From: Roseibium sp. TrichSKD4
Lineage (GTDB): Bacteria; Pseudomonadota; Alphaproteobacteria; Rhizobiales; Stappiaceae
Assembly: GCF_000148725.1 (NCBI RefSeq)
Contig: NZ_GL476311.1
Coordinates: forward strand, 7,501 to 71,500
Direction: 5' to 3'
DNA: 64,000 bases
Position numbers and translations under genes: made by a program. This document shows positions 51,792 through 59,897 of the stretch, in pieces. The stretch's first letter is position 1; each line of letters starts with the position of its first letter. The notes beneath the pieces were generated by a model. The model made no database searches. It worked only from the letters and a program-made list of their open reading frames with translations, and was not told the DNA's origin.

Positions 51792-54629
51792 TTACCGCGT
51801 GTTCTTACGGGTGACTGGAGCCGATCCGCTCATATCCACATTTCCGCCAACAGCTGCTTCCAGCCGTTCGCGAATGATTTCCTGACGGCCAATATTGGCG
51901 ATCTTCTGACCGGTCAAATCGGTGACATAGAAAACGTCCACCACCTTTTCACCAAACGTGGTGATGTGGGCTGAGCCGATATTCAGATTGAGCGTTGAAA
52001 TCGCACGGGTCAGATCAAACAACAAGCCCGGACGATCCAGACCAGTGATTTCCACCACCGTGTAATCATCCGAAATCGAATTGTTCACGAGCACTTCGGC
52101 CATCACCTTGAACGCCTTGACCCGCGATTTCATGGAGGCTTTGCCGTTCTGATTGCCCACGAGCCGTGTCTTGCCTTTCAGCGCCTTGGAAATCAAATCG
52201 GTAATGCGCTTACCTCGGCGGCGTTCATCTTCATCTTTTGGCAGCTCCCGGCTGATGAAGATTGTATCGAGGGCGAACCCGTCCGTCGTCGTATCGATCT
52301 GTGCATCCACGATATTGGCTCCGGTCGCAAAACAAGCGCCCGCCACAATAGACAGCAATTTGGGGTGATCAGGTGCCAGAACCGTGATCTCGGTCACCCC
52401 TTCAAAGGCGTGGGGGGTAACCTGAAAGGCGAGCTGTTTCTTTGCCTTGTCCGCCTCAAGGATGAGTTCCGCATGGCCAATCATGCGCTCCTTGGACATC
52501 CGCAACCAGTACGCCTGATAGTGGCGCTCGACATAGGCCTCGCGCACGGTCTCCGGCCAATGCGACAACGCCTCAATCAACTCTGCCTTGGCACGCTGGA
52601 CCAGCTGCGTGTTGGGAGCCTTGGTGTGACCACCGGTCAAATGCGGTTCGGTTTCATAATAAAGCGTTCGGAGCAACTGCCCCTTCCAACCATTGAAAAC
52701 ACCCGGCCCCACCGCCCGGATATCCGCTACCGTCAGGATCAACAGCAGCTTGAGACGCTCCAGAGACTGAACGGTGGCTGCAAAATCCGAGATTGTTTTT
52801 GGATCGGCCAAGTCTCGTGTTTGAGCGATGTTGCTCATATCGAGGTGATGCTCAATCAACCAGGACACCGTGTCGGTTTCAGCATCGCTCAAACCGAAAC
52901 GTGGGCAGATCTTGCGGGCGATCCGGGCACCGGCAATGGAATGGTCCTCAGGCCGACCCTTCGCAATGTCGTGCAGGAACATCGCCACATAAAGCACCTT
53001 GCGGTTCTTCAATGTGCGGATGAGTTCCGTTGATAGCGGGTGATTTTCTCCTGAATCCCCCCGTTCGATTTCAGCCAAAACGCCGATTGAGCGGATCAAA
53101 TGCTCATCGACCGTGTAGTGGTGATACATATTGAACTGCATCATCGCCACGACCTTGCCGAAGTCGGGAACAAACCGGCCCAGAACGCCGGTCTCGTTCA
53201 TCTTGCGCAATGCGCTTTCCGGCTTCTTCCGAGAGGTCAGCAGAGAAATGAAAAGCCGATTGGCTTCAGGGTCAGAGCGAACCGCTGCCGTGATCAGCTT
53301 CAGCGAGCGGCGAATATTCTTGGTCAGTTCGGGATGAAGGTAACACTGCTCCTTATCCGTGATCTGAAAGGCGCGGATCAGGTTGACCGGGTCATCTGCA
53401 AACACGGATTTGGATGTGATGTTCAGCCGATTGTTTTCAATCACAAACCCCGGATTGCCGGGAACGGGCTTTGCCCGCATAGGTGACCAACCGGGCCTTA
53501 GTCGCCTCATCAAGCGCCCCAGAGTTGTGCCCTCAGGTGCCTTGACGTGCTGGCTTTCCAACGCAGCGCACAGGATGCGGGTCAGGTCACCCACATCCTT
53601 CGCCACAAGGAAATAGTGCTTCATGAAGCGCTCTACCTCCTGCATTCCCGGATGATGGGTGTAGCTCAGGCGCATGGCAATTTCACGCTGAACATCAAAG
53701 GACAGCCGTTCTTCGGCCCGCCCTGTCAGGAAGTGGAGATGGCACCGCACGGCCCACAGAAAGTCCTCGGATTTGACCATGCGATTGTATTCCGCACGCG
53801 AGAGAACCCCCAACTTGACCAGTTCCTTCTGGCGGCGGACGCGGTAGTGATACTTTGCGATCCAAAAGAGAGTGTTCAAGTCACGAAGGCCGCCCTTGCC
53901 TTCCTTGATATTCGGCTCAACGAGATATCGGGACGCGCCTTGGCGGTCATGGCGCTGATCTCGTTCTTCAAGCTTGGCCTCAATGAACTCGGAACTTGTT
54001 CCTGCAACGACTTCCGCATCGAAACGGCGTACAAGGTCTTCAAACAGCTCCGTATCGCCCCAGATGTGGCGGGATTCCAAGATAGCAGTTCGAATGGTCA
54101 TGTCGGATTTCGACAGACGGATGCATTCGTCGATGTTGCGAGTGGCGTGGCCGACCTTGAGACCAAGGTCCCAAAGCAGATAGAGAATGTATTCCACCAC
54201 CTGCTCACCCCAAGGGGTTTGCTTGTAGGGCAACACAAACAACAGATCGACGTCAGACCCCGGCGCCAGTGTTCCCCGGCCATACCCACCAACCGCGACA
54301 ACCGACATGCGTTCGCCGGCGGACGGGTTGGTGACCCGGTAGACGTGCCAGAGCGCAAAATCATAAATTACGCGGATCAATTCGTCCTGCAGATGGCTAA
54401 GGCGCTGCGCACAGGTCTTGCCATGGCCATCTTCCTCAAACTGGGCCCGAACTGCATCACGCCCATCTTTCATGGCCTGCTTCAATTCGGCCAGAACCTT
54501 TGAGCGGACGGCGAAATCAGCGCCGTTTTCATCGCTCTTCTTGACCATGTCCGTTAGCCGCTGACGCAAGGCTTCTGCATCGATGATCTCGATTGGCGGC
54601 ATGTCTTCAGGCTTGGGTAGTGCTGTCAT
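51792..54629 (-). CDS. glnD: PII uridylyltransferase / uridylyl-removing enzyme
   Basis: 945-residue nitrogen-status sensor that adds UMP to PII when nitrogen is short and removes it when glutamine is high. Domains in order: nucleotidyltransferase with GGYGRGTLAPGSDVDLLF at about residues 114-131, an HD domain around MFLHDIAKG and the preceding HHYTVDEH (about 510-580), and two ACT domains at about 735-810 and 845-915 that bind glutamine. Complete, with no frame breaks. Head of the probable glnD-murJ-trpS operon. Confidence 0.96.
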   Translation of the reverse strand: MTALPKPEDMPPIEIIDAEALRQRLTDMVKKSDENGADFAVRSKVLAELKQAMKDGRDAVRAQFEEDGHGKTCAQRLSHLQDELIRVIYDFALWHVYRVTNPSAGERMSVVAVGGYGRGTLAPGSDVDLLFVLPYKQTPWGEQVVEYILYLLWDLGLKVGHATRNIDECIRLSKSDMTIRTAILESRHIWGDTELFEDLVRRFDAEVVAGTSSEFIEAKLEERDQRHDRQGASRYLVEPNIKEGKGGLRDLNTLFWIAKYHYRVRRQKELVKLGVLSRAEYNRMVKSEDFLWAVRCHLHFLTGRAEERLSFDVQREIAMRLSYTHHPGMQEVERFMKHYFLVAKDVGDLTRILCAALESQHVKAPEGTTLGRLMRRLRPGWSPMRAKPVPGNPGFVIENNRLNITSKSVFADDPVNLIRAFQITDKEQCYLHPELTKNIRRSLKLITAAVRSDPEANRLFISLLTSRKKPESALRKMNETGVLGRFVPDFGKVVAMMQFNMYHHYTVDEHLIRSIGVLAEIERGDSGENHPLSTELIRTLKNRKVLYVAMFLHDIAKGRPEDHSIAGARIARKICPRFGLSDAETDTVSWLIEHHLDMSNIAQTRDLADPKTISDFAATVQSLERLKLLLILTVADIRAVGPGVFNGWKGQLLRTLYYETEPHLTGGHTKAPNTQLVQRAKAELIEALSHWPETVREAYVERHYQAYWLRMSKERMIGHAELILEADKAKKQLAFQVTPHAFEGVTEITVLAPDHPKLLSIVAGACFATGANIVDAQIDTTTDGFALDTIFISRELPKDEDERRRGKRITDLISKALKGKTRLVGNQNGKASMKSRVKAFKVMAEVLVNNSISDDYTVVEITGLDRPGLLFDLTRAISTLNLNIGSAHITTFGEKVVDVFYVTDLTGQKIANIGRQEIIRERLEAAVGGNVDMSGSAPVTRKNTR

Positions 54630-54737
54630 TTAAGACCCAGTTGGTTCGTTTGCGTTTGGAGAATCGGACCGGAAGCTGCCCAAAATTGCAAGGGCCAACC
54701 TTTTGAGCGCTCAAAACAAATCCGCGTCTAAACAGCC

Positions 54738-55109
54738 TCATACGCTATCTTTGGCTGCAACAACACGCAGTTGGTGAAGCAGATGAGCGAGCGACTCTTC
54801 TGACAAACCGCCGATCTTCAAAGCCAGCTGATTGGTCAGTTCTGTCGCTTTCGGGTCCATGCCGGATGTATCGAGGGTAATTTTGGGATCGGAAAGTTCA
54901 GCAAGACGCTGGATTTCTTCGGCTTCGTCCCAGATCACATTGAAATAGGCAATGATGCGCTGAACCATAAACCAGGTCGGGCGACCACGCTTGCCGTGCT
55001 CAAGGGCTGACAGATAGGCACTGGACACTGAAAGTTCCTTGGCCATTTCCTTCAGCGAAACGCCGCGTTTTTTCCTTAGCTCCCGAATTTTTGCGCCAAG
55101 TGGTGTCAC
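54738..55109 (-). CDS. XRE-family helix-turn-helix regulator
   Basis: 123-residue protein. The helix-turn-helix is at about residues 8-58 (IRELRKKRGVSLKEMAKELS, SSAYLSALEHGKR), followed by a helical tail. GTG 55109 begins 3 bases after the Smr gene stop, with AAGG ahead. Last gene of the Tim44-like/mltA/Smr/XRE series; it may autoregulate this operon. The target is unknown. Confidence 0.9.
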   Translation of the reverse strand: MTPLGAKIRELRKKRGVSLKEMAKELSVSSAYLSALEHGKRGRPTWFMVQRIIAYFNVIWDEAEEIQRLAELSDPKITLDTSGMDPKATELTNQLALKIGGLSEESLAHLLHQLRVVAAKDSV

Positions 55110-55112
55110 CGC

Positions 55113-55682
55113 TTACCTTTTCCGCCGTATGCGCACATAAAGGGCACCAGACCCGCCATGGCTGGCATGTGCTTCTTCATAACCAATCACGAGCGGTCTG
55201 AGGTCTGCCATCGCCAGCCACTGCGGCACGACACGCCTCAACACGCCTCGCTCATCCATAAACCCCCGGCCATCCCCGCCCTTGCCGGTTATGACCAAGA
55301 CAACCTTGTGTCCTCTTGCCTGACTGCGATGCAGGAACGACCGCAAGGCTCCATGGGCTTGATTCTGCGTCATGCCATGAAGGTCAATACGACTGTCGAT
55401 GGTCTTGCTGCCGCGCACGAGCTTCTTACGGTATCTGTGCTCAAGCTGATGAAGTGGCGGCGGAGCAGGTACCGGTTTCGCTTTGGACGGTGTACGGAGC
55501 GCCGTTTCCGTATGCGGGGCGGGAGCCGGGGCGCTCTCCATGATGTCCGAAGTATCAGGCTCACCAAGGTCGTCGGGCATGCGCTCAGGGTGCATCGGGG
55601 TCAGCGTCTTGGTGACCTTGGACCACAATTCGCGGTCCTCCGGAGACAGGTTGCCCCTCTTTTTCCGCCGCCCACCGGTCAT
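55113..55682 (-). CDS. Smr (small MutS-related) domain protein
   Basis: 189-residue protein. The N-terminal half is Pro/Lys-rich and probably disordered; the C-terminal Smr nuclease-like domain is DSRIDLHGMTQNQAHGALRS (D-x-H-G motif) with VLVITGKGG. Smr domains cleave RNA or branched DNA. Its ATG overlaps the mltA stop by four bases. Confidence 0.92.
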   Translation of the reverse strand: MTGGRRKKRGNLSPEDRELWSKVTKTLTPMHPERMPDDLGEPDTSDIMESAPAPAPHTETALRTPSKAKPVPAPPPLHQLEHRYRKKLVRGSKTIDSRIDLHGMTQNQAHGALRSFLHRSQARGHKVVLVITGKGGDGRGFMDERGVLRRVVPQWLAMADLRPLVIGYEEAHASHGGSGALYVRIRRKR

Positions 55683-56875
55683 TGTGCCTCGCTGAGCCGC
55701 TTCAAAAAGACATCTTCTGTACCAATAGGCACCAAAACAGTCATGTCAGCCGGATGCCGGATTTCGCCTGCGATCTCACCGGCTTTCATCCCCGACCCAA
55801 CGAAAAGATCGCCACGGGCCGCACCCTTGATTGCCGACCCGCTGTCGTCTGCAATGAGTGTTCGCGCAAGGGAGGCGATGACGTCATTCCGATCAGTGCC
55901 TTCTTGCAGCTTTAGCGCAGGGGCAGAAACGAAAACCGGCAAACCGAAGGGGACAAACCCTGGGTCCGCTGCCAGACTGCGCCCTGCAACAAGCTGCAAG
56001 TTTGCAGAGCCTATCGGCCCATCCTCAGGCCGCTCCTTTTCAACTTCACGAAAGAAAATGAAAGAGCGGTTCTCACGAAACAGATCGTCTCGCTGGTCCG
56101 GGTTCTCGTGCAACCAATCCCGCAAACCCGACATTGTCAGCTGTTCAGGCGTTCCCTCTCCACGCTTCACCAATACACGGGCAATGGAGGTGTAGGGGTG
56201 CCCGGTTTTGCCTGCATAGCCAACACGCATCACAGAACCATCTGGCAAGCGTAACCTGGAAGATCCCTGAACATGCACAAAAAAGGCATCAACCGGATCT
56301 TTCAGCCACACCAATTCCAGCTTTTCATCATCCAGCGCCCCATCCATAATTGCGGAGCGATCAGGCATCGGAACAAGACCATTCGCGGTTTTACGCCCAT
56401 GACTGATGTCTTCAGGCCAACCCTTCGGGCGGTTGCCGTCGTTCACGGCGACCACGCCATCCGGCTTTGCCAAAAGTGGGGCAGGGTAATCGGGGTGCGG
56501 GTCACGCGAGGCAAGGAGTTCAGGTTCGAAGTAGCCGGTCAAAAATCCAGAGCGCTTGAACCTGTAGGGCATAAAAGACTGTTCAAAAAACTGGCGCGCT
56601 GCCCTTTTCGAACCAACCTGTTTCAGTGCTGCGTGGGCTTGCTGGCATACGGCTTTGGTCGGCAACAGAAACCGCTCGTCGAACGTTGGCTCTCTCTCAC
56701 AAAAGCGCACAAATGCGGAAAGGGCGGCGACATGATCGTCGTCCGCCCAGCCGTTAATGTCAGCAAAGGTGATTTTTTTTACGGAGCCCTTTACCGCCAT
56801 TGCCTCTCCGGTCCCGGACAAGACTGCCGCCAAGAGTGAAACTGCGGCCGAAACAACTCGGCCCCAACGGATCAT
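55679..56875 (-). CDS. mltA: Membrane-bound lytic murein transglycosylase A
   Basis: 398-residue lytic transglycosylase. After a signal segment (AAVSLLAAVLSGTGEAMA) comes the MltA domain, with GFLTGYFEPELLASR, FVHVQGSSRLRLPDG and the 3D barrel ending GAARGDLFVGSG with its catalytic Asp region. It cuts glycan strands with 1,6-anhydro ends. The lipobox typical of enterobacterial MltA is not clear, so it may be periplasmic. ATG 56875 overlaps the Tim44-like stop. Confidence 0.92.
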   Translation of the reverse strand: MIRWGRVVSAAVSLLAAVLSGTGEAMAVKGSVKKITFADINGWADDDHVAALSAFVRFCEREPTFDERFLLPTKAVCQQAHAALKQVGSKRAARQFFEQSFMPYRFKRSGFLTGYFEPELLASRDPHPDYPAPLLAKPDGVVAVNDGNRPKGWPEDISHGRKTANGLVPMPDRSAIMDGALDDEKLELVWLKDPVDAFFVHVQGSSRLRLPDGSVMRVGYAGKTGHPYTSIARVLVKRGEGTPEQLTMSGLRDWLHENPDQRDDLFRENRSFIFFREVEKERPEDGPIGSANLQLVAGRSLAADPGFVPFGLPVFVSAPALKLQEGTDRNDVIASLARTLIADDSGSAIKGAARGDLFVGSGMKAGEIAGEIRHPADMTVLVPIGTEDVFLKRLSEAQ

Positions 56876-57606
56876 TCAGCAGATTCAGTTGCCACAAGTT
56901 TCCAGTTCGGATCTCGGGACCCTGTGTCACGTGCAAAGGTCCAGATGTCGATGACTTCGGAGACCTTGTTCGGGTCCCCATCAACGACTTCGCCGTCCTT
57001 GTCGCACGTTGCGGAAATCAGCTGGCTTTGGACCTTGACGGTGACCTGTGCCGTACCGTCCTTCAGGGCAGCTTCGACGATTTCCGCCTTGTCGATGCCA
57101 ACAAATGTGGATTCGATGACTTCGTCGCGCTTTTCACGTTCATCTATCGCCATGATGAACCCGTCAAAGACATCCTTCGACAAAAGCTGCTTAAGCGTTT
57201 TCCGGTCACCTTCCGCGAAGGCTGTCACAATCATCTCGTAGGCTGCGCTTGCGCCCTCAATAAACTCACGAGGTTCAAAAGTACGATCCACAGACAGGAT
57301 CTGCTTCAGGGCCTCATTAAGCGCTGTACCTTGAGGGGCCAGCTTGTCGATGACGACTTCGCCATTTTCTTCTGGCTCACGAATGCCTGTCTCTTGATAG
57401 GATTCTTGACCGGGCATCGGGATGACGTTGTCAGACTGGCTTTTGCCGCCCTGTGAGGACTGTCCGGCATCGTCTTGCTTGGAGTAGGGATCAAACGGTG
57501 GCCGCTCGTTTCCGGTTCGTTTTCCAAGCACCGATTTCAATCGGAAGAGGATGAACACTGCCAAGCCTAGGAAAATGATGTTGTAGACGTCGAAAATTTC
57601 ATTCAT
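56872..57606 (-). CDS. Tim44-like (TimA) domain protein
   Basis: 244-residue protein. A single N-terminal membrane segment (YNIIFLGLAVFILFRL) is followed by a polar Ser/Gln-rich linker (about 30-85) and a Tim44-like domain in the last 140 residues (REFIEGASAAYEMIVTAFAEG, VTVKVQSQLISA, DIWTFARDTGS). It is the alphaproteobacterial relative of mitochondrial Tim44. First gene of a tightly overlapping operon with mltA, Smr and XRE, and divergent from fxsA. Confidence 0.9.
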   Translation of the reverse strand: MNEIFDVYNIIFLGLAVFILFRLKSVLGKRTGNERPPFDPYSKQDDAGQSSQGGKSQSDNVIPMPGQESYQETGIREPEENGEVVIDKLAPQGTALNEALKQILSVDRTFEPREFIEGASAAYEMIVTAFAEGDRKTLKQLLSKDVFDGFIMAIDEREKRDEVIESTFVGIDKAEIVEAALKDGTAQVTVKVQSQLISATCDKDGEVVDGDPNKVSEVIDIWTFARDTGSRDPNWKLVATESAE

Positions 57607-57840
57607 TTCGTGTTACCGGCTCGATGATGGTGGCAGTTTGCGGTGGCGGTCGACAAGTCTGCCGAAACCATAGCCCCGCACTGCAAACATTGCTAGGTAT
57701 GTAGGCGTTCTTCAACCAGTATCCAGCGCCAAGAGCAAGCAGGTTTTTGCGTCTACGCCCATTTCCCGACACTCTCGGGCCTCGAAATCGCGTCCAGAAC
57801 CACCTAGGTTAGGACCATCATACCAGACGACGGAGTCACT

Positions 57841-58359
57841 GTGGGACTTTATATACTCGGTGCCATCATCCTTTTGCCCTTGCTGGAGATTGCGGTTTTC
57901 ATAGCAGTCGGACAAGCGATTGGCATTTTGCCAACCGTTTTGCTGACAGTTTTTACCGCTGTGACCGGAACCTTGATGTTGCGCCAGCAAGGACTGTCCC
58001 TGGTTATGCGCATGCAGGCCGAGCTGGGCGAGGGGCGGGCGCCGGAAGCCGAAATCATGCACGGTGCATTGGTTGTCATGGCAAGCATTTTGTTGCTGCT
58101 TCCCGGTTTTGTAACTGACGGCATAGGTTTGTTGCTGTTCGTGCCGCCAATTCGCGAAGCTCTAATCCGCTTTATCCTGTCCCGCTCCAACGTCACCATC
58201 ATTAATGGAGGCAATCAGCGAAACTCATACCCGGTCGTTGACCTCGACGAAGCGGACTGGTCGACCAAGGATGCTCCAAATACAGAAGAAGCTGGCCCAA
58301 AACCGGGGCAGGAGAGGATCAGCCCGTGGTCTGCGCCAGATGGCGGCTCCAAAAACTGA
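57841..58359 (+). CDS. fxsA: FxsA family membrane protein
   Basis: 172-residue protein with about three to four helices at the N-terminus (LYILGAIILLPLLEIAVFIA, LPTVLLTVFTAVTG, MASILLLLPGFVTDGIGLLL). FxsA members are inner-membrane proteins named from exclusion of phage T7 by E. coli FxsA. The C-terminal 45 residues are polar. GTG 57841 has GGAG upstream. It is divergent from the Tim44-like gene; the secB gene often found beside it in alphaproteobacteria is absent here. Confidence 0.87.
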   Translation: MGLYILGAIILLPLLEIAVFIAVGQAIGILPTVLLTVFTAVTGTLMLRQQGLSLVMRMQAELGEGRAPEAEIMHGALVVMASILLLLPGFVTDGIGLLLFVPPIREALIRFILSRSNVTIINGGNQRNSYPVVDLDEADWSTKDAPNTEEAGPKPGQERISPWSAPDGGSKN

Positions 58360-58488
58360 TCGCTTAACGTGCGCAGCATTAAATAAGACAACCATTCCGT
58401 ATTTTTTGGGATAATTAACCATCCCGCTTAACGGTTCCCAATGAATATGTAGGTTAGTTTCCCCATCTGAGCGTTCATAGGATGGGCA

Positions 58489-59526
58489 ATGAACCAGAGA
58501 TCAACACGGATAGACTGGGTCGATACGGCAAAGGGCATATGCATTGTCTTTGTCGTGATGATGCATTCTGTTCTCGGTGTTGAGGCAGACGCTGGAACAA
58601 CAGGCTGGATGCACGCCATTGTGGCATTTGCCGCCCCCTTCCGTATGCCGGATTTCTTTCTGATCTCCGGACTTTTCCTTTCCAATGTCATCAAGAGGGA
58701 CTGGACCCTCTATCTGGACAGGAAAGTCATCCACTTCGCTTATTTTTATGTTCTTTGGATGAGCATTCAATTTGCTGTGAAAGCGCCGGTTTTTGCCGCT
58801 GACATGGGGTGGGCAGGGGCCCTTCAGTTTTATCTGGCCAGTTTCATTCAGCCATTCGGCACGCTTTGGTTCATCTATATGCTGCCGATCTTCTTTGTTG
58901 TGTGCAAATTCGCCCATGACAAAGGCGTGCCCTGGCAAATCATGTTGGCTGGTGGTGCGGTGCTTCAAATTGCGCCAATTCACACAGGCTATCTTCTGGT
59001 CGACGAATTTGCCTCCCGCTTTGTCTACTTCTACGCCGGTTACATCTTTGCGCCGCACATCTTCAAGCTCGCGGATTGGGCGCGCGAACGGCTTACGCTG
59101 AGCCTTGGCCTGCTCGGCCTTTGGGGCCTCATCAACGGCGGGTTGGTTTTTGCCGGACTGTCAGGTCTACCCGTAATCTCATTGGCATTGGGTGCTGCAG
59201 GCGCGGGCGCAATCATTCTGGCCAGCACGTTGATTGTGCAATCCGGGACAATGGGTTTCCTGCGCCACTTTGGAGAAAACTCCATCGTGATCTATCTGGC
59301 GTTCTTTTTCCCGATGGCCGTGTCGCGCATCGTTCTTCTCAAGCTCGGCATTCTGGATATCGGGACCACATCCCTGATCGTGACAATCACTGCTGTTGTA
59401 AGCCCCATGATCCTGCTCTGGCTCATCAACAAGGTGGGCTTTGGCCAGTTCTTGTTCACTCGCCCCAGATGGGCTTATCTCAAGGGCACATTCACCCGAA
59501 AACACAGCCCGGCTTCTTCCCGATGA
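58489..59526 (+). CDS. Acyltransferase family 3 membrane protein
   Basis: 345-residue protein with about ten helices and the family 3 acyltransferase opening RIDWVDTAKGICIVFVVMMH, including the conserved Asp and His at the first helix. The RMPDFFLISGLF element follows in the second helix. It likely transfers an acyl group to a surface carbohydrate, such as O-acetylation of polysaccharide. The start is supported only by position; no strong ribosome site is visible. Confidence 0.88.
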   Translation: MNQRSTRIDWVDTAKGICIVFVVMMHSVLGVEADAGTTGWMHAIVAFAAPFRMPDFFLISGLFLSNVIKRDWTLYLDRKVIHFAYFYVLWMSIQFAVKAPVFAADMGWAGALQFYLASFIQPFGTLWFIYMLPIFFVVCKFAHDKGVPWQIMLAGGAVLQIAPIHTGYLLVDEFASRFVYFYAGYIFAPHIFKLADWARERLTLSLGLLGLWGLINGGLVFAGLSGLPVISLALGAAGAGAIILASTLIVQSGTMGFLRHFGENSIVIYLAFFFPMAVSRIVLLKLGILDIGTTSLIVTITAVVSPMILLWLINKVGFGQFLFTRPRWAYLKGTFTRKHSPASSR

Positions 59527-59569
59527 CGTTACCGCCACTTTTCAAGCCTCTCCTTTCAAGTGATTGAGA

Positions 59570-59848
59570 ATGAATGATGTGATTGAAAAAATTGAGAGCT
59601 TTCGCGGCCAGGCCGAGCAGGGGCGTGTGGATGCCCATGCTATTTCCTGGTTTGCGACCCAGCTGCTCAGTCGGGCGGATGTCGCTGCCAACGCAAACTT
59701 GCGGTTTGACCTTATCGCTCTGGCCAATATGGCCGTGGACAGTGGGCAAGTGCTGGACCGGTTTGAGCTTATTTTGACGCTCAACAGACTTGCCTTTTGG
59801 TACGCTGCTGAAGCCGTAGCCGCACCGGACCTGCAGTTTGCCAAATAA
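59570..59848 (+). CDS. Small helical protein of unknown function
   Basis: 92-residue protein, probably cytosolic and mostly helical (VIEKIESFRGQAEQGRVDAH, WFATQLLSR, NMAVDSGQVLDRFELILTL). ATG 59570 is chosen over TTG 59564 on codon grounds; the ribosome site is weak. It lies between the acyltransferase and polA. I do not recognise the family. Confidence 0.55.
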   Translation: MNDVIEKIESFRGQAEQGRVDAHAISWFATQLLSRADVAANANLRFDLIALANMAVDSGQVLDRFELILTLNRLAFWYAAEAVAAPDLQFAK

Positions 59849-59897
59849 ATTTGCTCACGCCGCCTAAACCCTCTTCCAAAGCGCGGACACTGCGGGC

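Noticed and set aside
53547-54503. 318-codon open frame antisense to glnD
   Set aside because: Shadow of the conserved nucleotidyltransferase region of glnD; no ribosome site and no recognisable protein.
58416-58434. Possible CtrA box TTAA-N-TTAA upstream of the acyltransferase gene
   Set aside because: The spacer is 9 bases, not the 7 required for a CtrA site.
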